Positions 45,295 through 55,665 of a stretch of 64,000 nucleotides of DNA are shown here, piece after piece; position 1 is the stretch's first letter; each line of letters starts with the position of its first letter. The stretch covers positions 1 through 64,000 of the forward strand of contig NZ_JAMXLR010000028.1 in NCBI RefSeq assembly GCF_024054565.1, read 5' to 3'. Source of the stretch: Aeoliella straminimaris (lineage in GTDB: Bacteria; Planctomycetota; Planctomycetia; Pirellulales; Lacipirellulaceae). The notes under the pieces were generated by a model, which made no database searches, was not told the origin of the DNA, and was given only the letters and a program-made list of their open reading frames with translations. The translations under genes and the position numbers were made by a program.

Positions 45295-46026
45295 ATGAAG
45301 CTGCTTGATCTCACGCTCGATTCGCCCGCCGAGAATGTCGCGCTCGACGAAGCGCTGCTCGAAGCCTGCCTGGCGGGAGAGTACCCCCATGGTGTGTTGC
45401 GTCTGTGGGAATCCCCCTCGCCGATGGTTGTGGTCGGGCGTGGGTCGCACCTCGAACTGGAAGTGAACCAGGACGCCTGCGGCGCTGCGGGGGTTCCCGT
45501 GCTGCGGCGGGCCAGCGGCGGACTTTCCATTGTGGCCGGTCCCGGCTGCTTGATGTATGCCGTGGTCGATCCTGGACATCTTGCCGGCAAGGTCAACATC
45601 GATGTGGTCCACCAGCACGTGCTCGATACACTGGTCGCCGGCCTGCAGGGTGCCGGTTTGGCCGTGGTCCGGGCCGGTACGAGCGACCTGGTGATCGAGT
45701 CGCCCGAGGGACTGCTCCGCAAGGTTTCTGGCAACAGTCTGCGGGTTACCCGAGGTGGCTTCTTGTACCACGGCACACTGCTGTACGACTTTGAACTCCC
45801 GCTCATCACTCGGTACCTCCGCCAGCCGCCGCGTTCGCCCGACTATCGTGCCGGGCGTTCTCACGGCGAATTTGTGGCCAATATGCCCATCGGACGCCAG
45901 GCGCTGGCCCAAGCCATTGCCGAGGCGTGGCAGGCGCGAGAGAATTTAGAGAGCTGGCCGCGAGCTCGTACCCAGGAACTGATGCGGACTCGCTACGCCA
46001 CGGACCAGTGGAACCAGAGCCGCTAA
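45295..46026 (+). CDS. Lipoate-protein ligase A-like protein
   Basis: A 243-aa protein of the biotin/lipoyl protein ligase fold. RRASGG is at residues 71-76 and the catalytic lysine lies in LRKVSGNSLR (K143). The usual GGGxVxHxxxNL segment after RRxSGG is altered (GLSIVAGPGCLMYAVV). It could attach lipoate or transfer octanoate to carrier proteins. Short for full LplA, which has an extra C-terminal domain. It is followed by a Nudix gene 40 bp downstream. Confidence 0.8.
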   Translation: MKLLDLTLDSPAENVALDEALLEACLAGEYPHGVLRLWESPSPMVVVGRGSHLELEVNQDACGAAGVPVLRRASGGLSIVAGPGCLMYAVVDPGHLAGKVNIDVVHQHVLDTLVAGLQGAGLAVVRAGTSDLVIESPEGLLRKVSGNSLRVTRGGFLYHGTLLYDFELPLITRYLRQPPRSPDYRAGRSHGEFVANMPIGRQALAQAIAEAWQARENLESWPRARTQELMRTRYATDQWNQSR

Positions 46027-46066
46027 CTATTCCCCAACCACCACCAGCGCCCCGCCGGCGCCGACC

Positions 46067-46639
46067 ATGTATCGATACCACTTGCTGCAAATGCTCGATC
46101 GCTACCTGGCGTTCTATCCCGACGAGCAGGCGACCGTCACTCGCATCGTCGAACTGGTCGAGGATCACTCCGATTGTTTCGAGCGGACCTGCCGACCTGG
46201 GCATATCACCGGTTCGGCGTGGGTTGTTTCCACCGATCATCGCCAGGTGGCCCTGATGCATCACCGTAAGCTCGACCGCTGGCTGCAGCCGGGTGGTCAC
46301 GCCGATGGCGATGGGGACGTCGTTAACGTGGCCTGGCGAGAAGCCACCGAGGAGCTGGGGCTTAACCGCCTCACCATGGTACAGACGGGCAATGTGCTGG
46401 TGCCGTTGGATGTGGACGTGCACGACATTCCGCCGCGGCACGACGCGCAGGGCAATCTCGTGGAGGACGCTCACCAACATTACGATATTCGCTTCCTGTT
46501 CATTGCCGGCGATCAGCAGCTCGAAGTGAGCGACGAATCGCACGATGTGCAGTGGTTCGACGAAGCGGGAGTGCGTGCCCTGACCGACGAGCAGAGCGTG
46601 ATCCGGCTGCTGGAGAAAGCCCTGCACTGGTTGTCGTAA
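46067..46639 (+). CDS. Nudix hydrolase
   Basis: A 190-aa protein with a Nudix box, QPGGHADGDGDVVNVAWREA ending EELGL, at about residues 74-98. The first conserved Glu of the box is replaced by Gly, as in a known subfamily with a GGHADGD sequence, so substrate may differ from standard members. Possibly cotranscribed with the lipoate ligase-like gene 40 bp upstream. Nucleotide-diphosphate hydrolysis is the default function. Confidence 0.88.
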   Translation: MYRYHLLQMLDRYLAFYPDEQATVTRIVELVEDHSDCFERTCRPGHITGSAWVVSTDHRQVALMHHRKLDRWLQPGGHADGDGDVVNVAWREATEELGLNRLTMVQTGNVLVPLDVDVHDIPPRHDAQGNLVEDAHQHYDIRFLFIAGDQQLEVSDESHDVQWFDEAGVRALTDEQSVIRLLEKALHWLS

Positions 46640-46806
46640 CCGGTTCGTCACGATCGCGCCGGTCCCCCCAATCGTTACCACCAGACCGGCCCTGAGTTCG
46701 ACCCGCTTTACCGAGCCGTGAAATCCATTGAAAACCTGTTCTTTTCGCCTATCCTGCAAGCTGGCGCTCGTATGCCACTTCGTTGTCCCTGCGTAAACCC
46801 ACGTCG

Positions 46807-48183
46807 ATGAGCGAATTCCTCTTTCGATACGACCAGCCTTCGCCCATCACCTGGGCCTACCTGTCGGGGCTGTTGATCGTTGCGCTCTTCTTCAAGTTCA
46901 ATCGCATCTTCAGCATCCGCAATCTCGACCTGTTCTTGCTGCTCATGCTGGGACCGGGGCTGTTGAGCGTCCGTCAGGGCATCGAAAACGGCTCGCCCAG
47001 CAGCGAACTGTTTGGTTACTGGTGGCTATTTGGCGTCAATGCGGTCCTGTTGGTACGGGCCCTATGGGACTCGGCCATGATTCGCAGGCCGCTGCTCGAT
47101 CCCAATATGAACGCCTCGGGGCTGCTATTCCTGGCGGTTTCGTTGTTCATGTTCTTGATGGCCAACATCATCAACGGAGCCTCCGAGGAGGACGATCTGC
47201 ACTCCGCCCAAAGGGCGCAATTGCTTAGCCATCGCAAGGCGTCGAGCGTCGAGCAAATCTCACTCGAAACGCACGGGCCCGGTTTTCCGCTGCTGTTCTC
47301 GTTGCCAGCGATTCCCACTTCGCGGGTGTTGGGCGACCGCGGCTCCGAGCCCGTCGAAGTGCCAGGCGCCGACAATGCTGAAGTGGCAACCGACGGCGAA
47401 CCTCCGGCCGAAGCAACCTCCGACGACGCGGCTACCGACGAGTACGCCTTCACCACCGGGCAGGTGGTCACGGCCAAGGTAGCCGCCATCCTCAGCCAGT
47501 TGATGATCGTGCTGGGGGTCGTACTCATCGGGGCTCGTCACTTCGAGAACTTCACCATGGGCTGCGCTGCGGCCATGCTGTACTTGTTCCTCCCTTACAC
47601 GGCCATGTACACGGGCAACGTCACGCACCTGCTGCCCGCGGCACTGCTGGTGTGGGCCGTGTACAACTATCGTTTGCCGATGCTTTCCGGTGTACTGTTG
47701 GGACTGGCATTCGGCACCATCTACTATCCGGTGTTTCTGCTGCCGGTGTGGATCAGCTTCTACTGGCGGCGAGGCATGTGGCGGTTCCTCATTGGCATTG
47801 GCATCGCGCTTTCGGTGCTGATCATCACCCAGATCGCCACCAGCTCCGATATGGCGATGTTCGGTTCGCGGATGCAACAGATGTTCGGCATCCACTGGCC
47901 GCAGTCGAAGAACCTCTCCGGCGCTTGGGAGTACTGGAACCCCGTGTTCCGCTGGCCCATCCTGGCAACGTTCCTCGGCATGAGCCTGCTGACATTGCCA
48001 CTGTGGCCACAACCCAAGACATTGGCGTCGCTCCTGTCCTGCTCGGCGGCCGTGATGCTGGGCGTGCAGTTCTGGCATGCCCATTCCGGCGGCCTGGCCC
48101 TGGCCTGGTACCTGCCGTTGTTCCTGCTGATGGTGTTCCGTCCGAACCTCGAAGATCGCACCGCGGTGAACGTGGTTCGTTGA
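46807..48183 (+). CDS. Polytopic membrane protein of unknown function
   Basis: A 458-aa protein with about ten or more predicted transmembrane helices and an acidic, Ala/Thr/Glu-rich stretch around residue 200 (ATDGEPPAEATSDD). The later half (YNYRLPMLSGVLLGLAFGTI with YYPVFLLPVWISFYWRRGM) recalls multi-span glycosyltransferases, but no catalytic motif is clear. ATG at 46807 was preferred to an in-frame TTG eight codons upstream. Confidence 0.65.
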   Translation: MSEFLFRYDQPSPITWAYLSGLLIVALFFKFNRIFSIRNLDLFLLLMLGPGLLSVRQGIENGSPSSELFGYWWLFGVNAVLLVRALWDSAMIRRPLLDPNMNASGLLFLAVSLFMFLMANIINGASEEDDLHSAQRAQLLSHRKASSVEQISLETHGPGFPLLFSLPAIPTSRVLGDRGSEPVEVPGADNAEVATDGEPPAEATSDDAATDEYAFTTGQVVTAKVAAILSQLMIVLGVVLIGARHFENFTMGCAAAMLYLFLPYTAMYTGNVTHLLPAALLVWAVYNYRLPMLSGVLLGLAFGTIYYPVFLLPVWISFYWRRGMWRFLIGIGIALSVLIITQIATSSDMAMFGSRMQQMFGIHWPQSKNLSGAWEYWNPVFRWPILATFLGMSLLTLPLWPQPKTLASLLSCSAAVMLGVQFWHAHSGGLALAWYLPLFLLMVFRPNLEDRTAVNVVR

Positions 48184-48214
48184 CGACGTTCGGCATCGAT
48201 GGGGCTCTGCGCGC

Positions 48215-49501
48215 TCATTTCTCCTGCGATGGGCTTTCCGTCTGCACGTGCTTCAGCAGCCAGGGCCGGACAAACCACGCGACCAGCACCACGATGGCGA
48301 AGCACACCAGCGAGGCCACGTTGTTGAAGTACAGTCGCACAACAAGTGCTCCTGCTGTGATCGAGGCCGCGACGCACCCCAGGCCGGTCAGCAGCCGCAC
48401 TCCCGCGCCGCGATAGCAGGCCAGTCCGTTCACGACGGCAAACGTAACCAAGAAAGCCAGGCTGGCCGCTTCGACCAGCGACGACAGCGTGCCGAACGTG
48501 GCCAACACGGCCGACGCCAGGCCCAGTCCGATCACCGCCCGGTCCGGCACGTTGGCGCGATTGCGATGATCGAGCACCGCGGGCAGTTCCTGGTTCTGGG
48601 CTACCAAATGTGCGAGCCGCGCCGTGGCAAACAATGTGGAGTTAATGGCCGAGCCGGTCGAGAACGCGGCGGCAATGGTCACTATCACCAGGCCCGTCAT
48701 CCCGAAAGCCTGCTCGCCAGCAATACTCAGCGAAACTTCCTTCTCTGCGATAATCTTGTCGGCGCCAATCAGCATGGCTACGCCCAGCGCTACGGCCACA
48801 TAGACCGCAATCACCACAACGATCGCGCTGAGCGTCGCTCGTGGCAACGTGCGATTGGGATCACGAATGTCGTCGTAGTCGTAAGCCAGCAGTTGAAAAC
48901 CTTCGTACGCCATGAAGATGGTAGCAGCGCCAAACAGCGCCGAGGTGTAGCTTCCCCCGTCGGTGCCACGCGACAAAGCGGCCACGTCCCACTGCATCAG
49001 GCCGAACGTGGCCAACCCCAACAGCACAGCCAACTTGAACCACACCAGGAAGATTTCCACGCCGCCCGCCTCGCCAGCGCCGCGCAAGTTCAGCACGATG
49101 AACACCCCCAGGATGGCCAGCGCCGCGACCCTGGGCATCCAGGGTCCGAAATCGAACACGTGGCCCAGGTACTCGCCGAACGTAAACGCGTAGACCGCGT
49201 TGGTCAGCACGTAGCCGACGATCAACACCCAACTCGTCGCGCCGGCCATCGAGTTGGCGTGCACTTCACGCAGAAAGGTAAACGCGCCGCCCCCTTCGCC
49301 GTAGCTCTCGGCCAGCTTCACGTAGCTGTAACCCGATACCAGGGCGACCAGGCCCGCCACGACGAAGCTCAACCACGCCAGCGGCCCGGCTACCTCGATG
49401 ACGACCCCCAGTGTGGAAAAGATCCCACCTCCCACCATGCCCCCCACGGCCATCGCCCAGGTGGCTTGAAAGCTCAGTTTTCCTTGCTCCGAATCCGACA
49501 T
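48215..49501 (-). CDS. APC-family amino acid permease
   Basis: A 428-aa inner-membrane transporter with about twelve helices. The helix 1 segment AMAVGGMVGGGIFSTLGVV matches the APC substrate-binding GGxxGxG region, and YxGEGGGAFTFLREV-like sequence follows helix 2. Such proteins carry amino acids or polyamines. Start taken as ATG at 49501, with GGAGGG about thirteen bases upstream; upstream ATGs are possible. Converges on the membrane protein at 48183. Confidence 0.85.
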   Translation of the reverse strand: MSDSEQGKLSFQATWAMAVGGMVGGGIFSTLGVVIEVAGPLAWLSFVVAGLVALVSGYSYVKLAESYGEGGGAFTFLREVHANSMAGATSWVLIVGYVLTNAVYAFTFGEYLGHVFDFGPWMPRVAALAILGVFIVLNLRGAGEAGGVEIFLVWFKLAVLLGLATFGLMQWDVAALSRGTDGGSYTSALFGAATIFMAYEGFQLLAYDYDDIRDPNRTLPRATLSAIVVVIAVYVAVALGVAMLIGADKIIAEKEVSLSIAGEQAFGMTGLVIVTIAAAFSTGSAINSTLFATARLAHLVAQNQELPAVLDHRNRANVPDRAVIGLGLASAVLATFGTLSSLVEAASLAFLVTFAVVNGLACYRGAGVRLLTGLGCVAASITAGALVVRLYFNNVASLVCFAIVVLVAWFVRPWLLKHVQTESPSQEK

Positions 49502-49730
49502 GGCTGCGTGCATTCCCTCCAGGGATGTCTGCAATTACCTGCAGTACGGACCGCCCCGAGGTTGGCATCCCGTCGACTTGGCCTGCCGAGCACCAACCAC
49601 TGGGCAAATCGCACCGCACACTTGGAGAACGAATCGCGTGCAAACTTCATTCCATGGGGGCATGACCACACTCTCCTGAGCCCACCCCAGCCGGCCGGTG
49701 CCCTCACGCCTTCGTCCCCACCGGTCGCAG
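49502..49730. other. Intergenic stretch between permease gene and repeat
   Basis: A short region upstream of the permease gene, presumably its promoter region. No gene was seen. Confidence 0.3.
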
Positions 49731-50110
49731 CGCCCCAAGTTTTTCCACAACTACCCCCCCATTTAGATTCATGGGCCCAAAACTCCACTGGTTTTGCCGC
49801 CTCCCAAGTGGCGAAACCCCTTGTTTTCCAGGCCCAAGTCGCCACCGGGTGCGACATAACCCCGCGCGTTGTTCCCCGCATGTTTTTTGTCCGTGGGGAC
49901 AAAACCCGGAGGGTGGTCCGTCGCTCCGCGACACTAGCGCGTAGCTACGCTCGCCAGAGCGTGGAGTCCTAAGCAAGGACGTATGGCGATCGCAATTGCC
50001 AACGTCGTCGGCATGGCATCCACCGCCTGGCGACGGTAGCTACGAACTGGCGCAACTTCATTAGATCACACCCCCGCGTGATAACTACGGCGACTTTTTT
50101 ACATTCGCGA
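49731..50110 (-). repeat. Long dispersed repeat, copy 2
   Basis: The inverted partner of the repeat at 20305-20685; the match runs to ACATTCGCGA at 50101-50110 and includes CTACCCCCCCATTTAGATTC near the other end. The palindrome found in copy 1 is degraded here (ATCACGCGGGGGTGTGAT on minus). It lies between the permease and the RND pump genes and does not interrupt either. Confidence 0.85.
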
Positions 50111-50162
50111 TTTGGTGGAACCCGATGCGGCTTCGCCGATTGGCGGTTCGCCCCACGCCAGG

Positions 50163-53100
50163 TCACTTCTCTTCCGCTGGCACTTCCACCTGGAAGAAGC
50201 AGGCGTAGAGCACCGGCAGCAGCACCATGGTCAGCACCGTGCCGAAGGCCAGGCCGAACATGATAGTCACGGCCATCGCAACCCAAAAGACATCTTGCAG
50301 CAGGGGGATGACACCCAGCACGGTAGTGCCGGCGGCCAGCAATACGGGGCGCAAGCGACTCTTGGCGGCGGCGAGCACCGCGTGGTAGTCGCTCTTGCCT
50401 TCGGCCTTTTCGATGTTGATCTGGTCCAGCAGCACGATGGCGTTCTTGATCATCATGCCGGCCAGGCTCATCGCGCCCAACAGCGCCAGGAAGCCAAAGG
50501 GTTGCCCCGTCGACAGCAAACCGACCACCACGCCAATCATGGCGAAGGGAATGGTGCACAGAATGATCAGCGGCGGCCGGAATCCGTCGAACAGACCCAC
50601 CAGCACCAGAGCCACGATCACCACCGCTGGCACCACACCCGGGATGAGCGACTTCTGCGAGTCGCGGGCGCTTTCGTATTCGCCACCCCACTCCAAATTG
50701 TAGCCTGGCGGCAACTCAATCGCTTCCACGGCGGCTGCAATATCGCCCTGCAGCAGCGAGGCGGGCACGCCATCGGCCGTGCGGGCCTGGATGGTAATGG
50801 TGCGGCGGCGGTCACGGCGCCAGATGATGCCCTCGTCCCACTCCACATCGATTTTAGAAACCGGCTGCGCGAGCGGCACCGTATCGGTGGAGTTCGTGGG
50901 GTGCACCTGCAGCGTGCCGAGCGCGCCGATGAACTGCCGCGACTCGTCGGGCGTGTTGCGCACCAGGATCGGCAGCAGCTTGTCTCCCTCGCGATACTGT
51001 CCCACCGGCAAACCGTCGAACGCCCGTTTGGTGGCCCGGCCGACGTTCTCGCGGCTGACCCTGGCCCACCGGGCTCGCTCCTGATCGTAGTTGACGACCA
51101 CCTTTTTCTCGAACTGCCGCCAGTCGGTCTGTACCACCTCGGTGTAGGGGCTCTTGTCGAACACGGACACGACCTGGTCGGCTAGCCCGCGAAGTTCGTT
51201 GATGTCGGCCACGGCAGGACCACTGAGCCGCGCTTCGACCGTCCAGGTCTTGCATGGCCCCAAGCCGTATCGCCGCACGATGGTCTGCGCTTCGGGCACG
51301 TTGGCTTCCGCCCATTGGTCGAGCTCGGGCACCAACTGATTCAGGGCCTGGAGGTCGCGAACGTTCACAATCAGTTGGGCGTAGCACGAGTACTGTTTCT
51401 CGGGCTCCACCGGCAGGTAGAACCGCGGCGGGCCCTGCCCGATGAAACTGCTGACGGCCGTCACCCGTTCGTCGCCCAGTAGCTGCTGCTCGATGCGCTC
51501 GAGGTCGGCGGCAACCGTCTCGATGCGAGTGCCTTGCGGCGCCCAGTAGTCGACCATGATTTGCAGGCGGGCCGAGTCGGGGAAGAACGTGCGGTCGATC
51601 GATCCGAAAAAGAACAGGGCCACGCACAATAGCGCCGCCATGCCACCCACGACCAGCCAGCGAAACTGCATGGCGGTCCTCAGCAACCGGCCAAACGCCT
51701 GGTAGAACTTGCCATCGTAGGGATCGCGGTCGGCGCTGGTATCGGTCTTGGGCTGCGGCAACATCCACATGCACATCAGCGGCGTGATGGTCACCGATAG
51801 CAGCCAACTCAACAGCAGCGCCACGGCTACCACTTGAAACAGCGACGCGCAGTACTCGCCGGCGCTCTCGTCCGAGGCGTAGATGGGATAGAAAGCCATC
51901 CCGGCGATCGCCGTTGCCCCCAGCAGTGGCAGCGAGGGCAGTGTGGCAGCTTCAATGGCGGCCTTCTTACGATCCATCCCCTGCTGGATACGAACCAGGA
52001 TGCCGTCGGCCACCACGATGGCGTTATCGACCATCATGCCCATGGCGATGATCAGCGCGCCGAGCGACATCCGCTGCAGATCGATGCCCCATAACGCCAT
52101 GACCAGAAACGACCCCAGAATGACGAATACCAGCCCGCACAGCCCTACCACCATGGCAGTGCTGAACCCCATGGCGATCCACAACACCACCAGCACGATG
52201 ATCACCGCCTCGGCCAGGCTGATCATGAAGTCGTCGATCGACTCGCTCACCAGGTCCGACTGCCAGGAGATGCGATGCGGTTCGATGCCAACGGGCAGTT
52301 GCTCTTCGAGTTCGTGCAGTCGCTGGTCGATCGCGCGGCCCAGGTCGACAATGTTAGCGCCCGGTATGTTGGCAATCGCGATGCCGATGGCGGGCTGGCC
52401 ATTGTACCGCATCATATTGGCGGCAGGATCCTTGTAACCGCGGCGGACCTCTCCGATGTCGCCGATGCGGATGATCTCGTCGGTAGCCTTCAGACCTTGC
52501 GTCAGGTTCACGGTGCCAGCGACGGTCAGATCGGCGATTTCCTCGGGCGAGCGAAACGCGCCGGTCTGCTCGATCCGCAGCCGCTCGTGCGGCAGATTCA
52601 GCGCCCCCGAGTCGACCACCGCGTTCTGACTGGCGAGCGTGGCGTGGACCTGTTCCATGGTAATGCCGACTTGCGAAAGCTGCGAGTCTTGCACATCGAT
52701 GTAGATGCATTGAGGCTGCACGCCCCACAGCTCGACCCGGGCCACGCCCGGCACCAGGCTGAGCTCCTTCTTGAGCAAGTCGACGTGGGATTCGAGTTCC
52801 GCATCGGTAAAGGCATTGTCACGGGTCACCGCCAGCAGGAAGCCGTACACGTCGCCAAAGTCGTCGACCACCTGTGGCGTCCCCGCCCCCGGCGGAAGCT
52901 GGCCGCGAACGTCGTCGACCTTGTTGCGCAACTGGTTCCAAATGGCGGGCAGCTCTTTGGAGTCGTAGCTCGGCTTGATCTCGATCTGCACGATGGAACT
53001 GCCGGGCCGCGACAGGCTTTTGACATACTTCAGTTGGGCGAGTTCCTGGATAGCAATCTCGATGCGATCGGTAACCTCCAGTTCCACCTCCGCAGCGCTG

Positions 53101-53261
53101 GCACCGGGATAGCTGGTGACGATGGTCGCGCTTTTCACGGTGAACTCGGGGTCTTCGAGCTGCCCCAGGTTGAAGTAGGACAATGCCCCGGCTACCAGCA
53201 GGGTAAACGTGGTGAAACTGGTGACCGTGGGCTTGTTGACGGCAACGCTAGCGATACTCAT
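50163..53261 (-). CDS. RND efflux transporter, inner-membrane subunit
   Basis: A 1032-aa resistance-nodulation-division pump that uses the proton gradient to export drugs, dyes or other substrates. Typical features are FTTFTLLVAGALSYFNL in helix 1, the large periplasmic loops, and GMMVDNAIVVADGI in the central helix with proton-relay acidic residues. Its ATG overlaps the stop of the adaptor gene (ATGA), so the two are translationally coupled. No outer-membrane channel gene is adjacent. Confidence 0.93.
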   Translation of the reverse strand: MSIASVAVNKPTVTSFTTFTLLVAGALSYFNLGQLEDPEFTVKSATIVTSYPGASAAEVELEVTDRIEIAIQELAQLKYVKSLSRPGSSIVQIEIKPSYDSKELPAIWNQLRNKVDDVRGQLPPGAGTPQVVDDFGDVYGFLLAVTRDNAFTDAELESHVDLLKKELSLVPGVARVELWGVQPQCIYIDVQDSQLSQVGITMEQVHATLASQNAVVDSGALNLPHERLRIEQTGAFRSPEEIADLTVAGTVNLTQGLKATDEIIRIGDIGEVRRGYKDPAANMMRYNGQPAIGIAIANIPGANIVDLGRAIDQRLHELEEQLPVGIEPHRISWQSDLVSESIDDFMISLAEAVIIVLVVLWIAMGFSTAMVVGLCGLVFVILGSFLVMALWGIDLQRMSLGALIIAMGMMVDNAIVVADGILVRIQQGMDRKKAAIEAATLPSLPLLGATAIAGMAFYPIYASDESAGEYCASLFQVVAVALLLSWLLSVTITPLMCMWMLPQPKTDTSADRDPYDGKFYQAFGRLLRTAMQFRWLVVGGMAALLCVALFFFGSIDRTFFPDSARLQIMVDYWAPQGTRIETVAADLERIEQQLLGDERVTAVSSFIGQGPPRFYLPVEPEKQYSCYAQLIVNVRDLQALNQLVPELDQWAEANVPEAQTIVRRYGLGPCKTWTVEARLSGPAVADINELRGLADQVVSVFDKSPYTEVVQTDWRQFEKKVVVNYDQERARWARVSRENVGRATKRAFDGLPVGQYREGDKLLPILVRNTPDESRQFIGALGTLQVHPTNSTDTVPLAQPVSKIDVEWDEGIIWRRDRRRTITIQARTADGVPASLLQGDIAAAVEAIELPPGYNLEWGGEYESARDSQKSLIPGVVPAVVIVALVLVGLFDGFRPPLIILCTIPFAMIGVVVGLLSTGQPFGFLALLGAMSLAGMMIKNAIVLLDQINIEKAEGKSDYHAVLAAAKSRLRPVLLAAGTTVLGVIPLLQDVFWVAMAVTIMFGLAFGTVLTMVLLPVLYACFFQVEVPAEEK

Positions 53262-54541
53262 TTGGCGGCCACCTCGTAGGCGGTGAGCTGGATCCGCACC
53301 TTCTGACCTTCTTCGATCTGATAGACCCCCGCCGTGGCGACGATCTCTTGCGACTTCAGGCCGCTGGTGATTTGCAGCCCGCGGCTGGTAAGTTTGCCGA
53401 CGCTCACATCACGGAGCTGCGCCGTACCCGTCTTTCCATCGCTCGTTTCAATCACCCAAACGTGCGATTGCTGGTCGTCGCCTTCGAACACGGCCGTCTC
53501 GGGCACTTCGATCGCGACTTCGCCGCTGCCGGTATCGAGCTGCACCTTGCCGGTCACGCGACCGGTCATGCCTGGCAGGATCTCCATGCCCTCGGGCTGA
53601 TCCATGATCAAAGTTACCGGGTAGGTTCGCGTGGAGCGTGTGGCTTCGGTGCCAACTTCTTTCACCGTAGCGGGTAGCGGCTTGCCGGGCAGCGCATCGA
53701 ACTCGCAGGTGATGTCGGTCACGTGCGGCACCAGCGAGATCGAGCCTTCCGGCACGTTGACGATAATTTCGATGCGGCTGGTATCGACGATCCGGACGAT
53801 TGGTTCCTTGGCTTGCACGTTCTCGTAATTCTCGACGTACTTGGCGACCACCGTGCCGGCGAAGGGCGCCTTGAGCTTCGTGTACGATAGGTCGGCTTGT
53901 GCCAGTTCGTTAGCCGCCTTTAATGCGTCGACCTGCCCCTGCTTGGCATCGAGATCTTCCTTGCGAGTGGTCTCGGCGATCGCCAATTCCTTCTCGGCCT
54001 CGGTGAATTCGGCCTCGGCCAGTTGTTTGGCTTCCAAGTAGCGATCGTAGTCGCTCTTGGATATGGTGCGCGAAGCCAATAGCGGTTCGGCCCGCTGGAA
54101 CTCGTTGGTCGCGGTCCGCTTCTTGGCCTCCGCCTTGTTGCGGGCCGCGATGAGCCGCTCGACTTCCTCCTGCCGAGCCCCCGCCTTCATGGCGGTGAGC
54201 TCCGCCGTGGCGGCCTTCAGGTCGGCATTGGTTCGATCCACTTCATACTGGAACTGGGTGGGATCGATCTCGGCCACGACGTCCCCCTCCGCGACCTTGG
54301 AACCAATATCGACGCGGAAGCGGGTCAGCGGCCCCGAAATGCGAAACGCCAGGTCGACTTCCTGCGTGGCTTTCGCGCGGCCCGGCAGATAGCCACTGTG
54401 GAAGGCCTCGATGTCGTTCAGACGCACTGCCCGAACGGGCCGGATCACTTCGGCCGGCGGGGGCGGCTTTTTACAGCCAATGGTTGTCAACAGCACCGCA
54501 GCACCAATGAGCCCCAGACCAACACTCCGAAAAACAGCCAT
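53258..54541 (-). CDS. RND efflux periplasmic adaptor, lipoprotein
   Basis: A 427-aa membrane fusion protein linking the RND pump to an outer-membrane channel. The N-terminus has a lipobox, TTIGC, near residue 23. A lipoyl-like half domain (PLTRFRVDIGSKVAEGDVVA), a long alpha-hairpin (about 120-230) and the second lipoyl half (LSYTKLKAPFAGTVV) follow. The start at 54541 is favoured by the lipobox. Forms an operon with the RND gene. Confidence 0.92.
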   Translation of the reverse strand: MAVFRSVGLGLIGAAVLLTTIGCKKPPPPAEVIRPVRAVRLNDIEAFHSGYLPGRAKATQEVDLAFRISGPLTRFRVDIGSKVAEGDVVAEIDPTQFQYEVDRTNADLKAATAELTAMKAGARQEEVERLIAARNKAEAKKRTATNEFQRAEPLLASRTISKSDYDRYLEAKQLAEAEFTEAEKELAIAETTRKEDLDAKQGQVDALKAANELAQADLSYTKLKAPFAGTVVAKYVENYENVQAKEPIVRIVDTSRIEIIVNVPEGSISLVPHVTDITCEFDALPGKPLPATVKEVGTEATRSTRTYPVTLIMDQPEGMEILPGMTGRVTGKVQLDTGSGEVAIEVPETAVFEGDDQQSHVWVIETSDGKTGTAQLRDVSVGKLTSRGLQITSGLKSQEIVATAGVYQIEEGQKVRIQLTAYEVAAK

Positions 54542-54744
54542 CACCACACCTCGGCACGAGCAAATCGAAAAGTGGTGCCCCCCCAAGAGAGCGACCTTCC
54601 CCAAGTTACCCGACCGAGAGGGCGATGCCTACCTCATGCACGAGCGGGCAATGAATTGACGCAGGTCCAGATTCGCGAACGCCGTTGATCGACATTGGCG
54701 TGATGGTTCGATCCAGCCAAACAACCAGCACTCGGTGGCGTCGA

Positions 54745-55665
54745 TCATTCAGCCAGCGCGGCCTTCAGTGCGGTGCGTATGTCGGGGCAGGCGAACTCGA
54801 AGCCCTCGCCCGTGAGTCGCGTGGGATAGATCCGCGCGCCGCCCAGCAGCAGTTCGTCGGCCATCTCGCTACCAACCATCAAACGCACGGCGAAGGCGGG
54901 AGTGCGCATCACGGTGGGACGATGCAGTAGCTCGCCCAGTGTTTGAGTGAACTCGCGATTCGTCACGGGGTTGGGCGCCGTGGCGTTGACCGCGCCGTGC
55001 AGCGGGTCGTGGTCCAGGGCAAACTGAATCGCGGAGACCACGTCGGCGAGCGCTACCCAGCTCATGTATTGATCGCCCGAGCCCAAGGTGCCGCCGGCCC
55101 CCATGCGGAATGGCGTGAGCATCTTGGAGAGCGCTCCCCCTTCGCTGCTGAGCACCACGCCGATGCGTATCTGGCACACCCGAATGCCCGACTCCCATGC
55201 GGGCTGCGTGGCGGTTTCCCAGTCGCGACACACGTCGGCCAGGTAGCCCTTGCCGCCAGGCGAGGTCTCGTCGATGCGTTCGTCGCCCCGTACACCGTAA
55301 TAGCCAATGGCCGAAGCGTTTACGTGAACGCGGGGCTTTTTTTCGAATCCTGCCAGGGTCTCGCACAACAGCCGTGTGCTTTTAACGCGGCTTTCGCGAA
55401 TCTTCTGTTTGTATTCGTCGGTCCAGCGGTGCTCGGCCAGGCCGGCACCCCCAAGATGCACCGTGGCGTCGACGCCCTGCAGTGCGTCGGTATCGATCTC
55501 GCCTGCCGAGGGCTTCCAGTAGATCTCGCGATCTGGATCTTTGACCGGTCGGCGGACCAGTCGCTTGACGGTGTGGCCATCGAGTTCGAGCGCGGTGCAC
55601 AGGGCCGAACCAATTAAACCCGATGCCCCGCCGATGGCAATCACTTGCGAAGGATGGTTGATCAT
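54745..55665 (-). CDS. TIGR01777-type NAD-dependent epimerase-like protein
   Basis: A 306-aa protein of the extended SDR superfamily. The nucleotide-binding motif AIGGASGLIGSALC (residues 10-23) and HRWTDEYKQKIRESRVKSTR match the family with unassigned reaction (E. coli YfcH type). YYGVRGDE near residue 118 carries the usual tyrosine region. Single gene; the start at 55665 begins the Rossmann fold. Substrate unknown. Confidence 0.88.
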   Translation of the reverse strand: MINHPSQVIAIGGASGLIGSALCTALELDGHTVKRLVRRPVKDPDREIYWKPSAGEIDTDALQGVDATVHLGGAGLAEHRWTDEYKQKIRESRVKSTRLLCETLAGFEKKPRVHVNASAIGYYGVRGDERIDETSPGGKGYLADVCRDWETATQPAWESGIRVCQIRIGVVLSSEGGALSKMLTPFRMGAGGTLGSGDQYMSWVALADVVSAIQFALDHDPLHGAVNATAPNPVTNREFTQTLGELLHRPTVMRTPAFAVRLMVGSEMADELLLGGARIYPTRLTGEGFEFACPDIRTALKAALAE

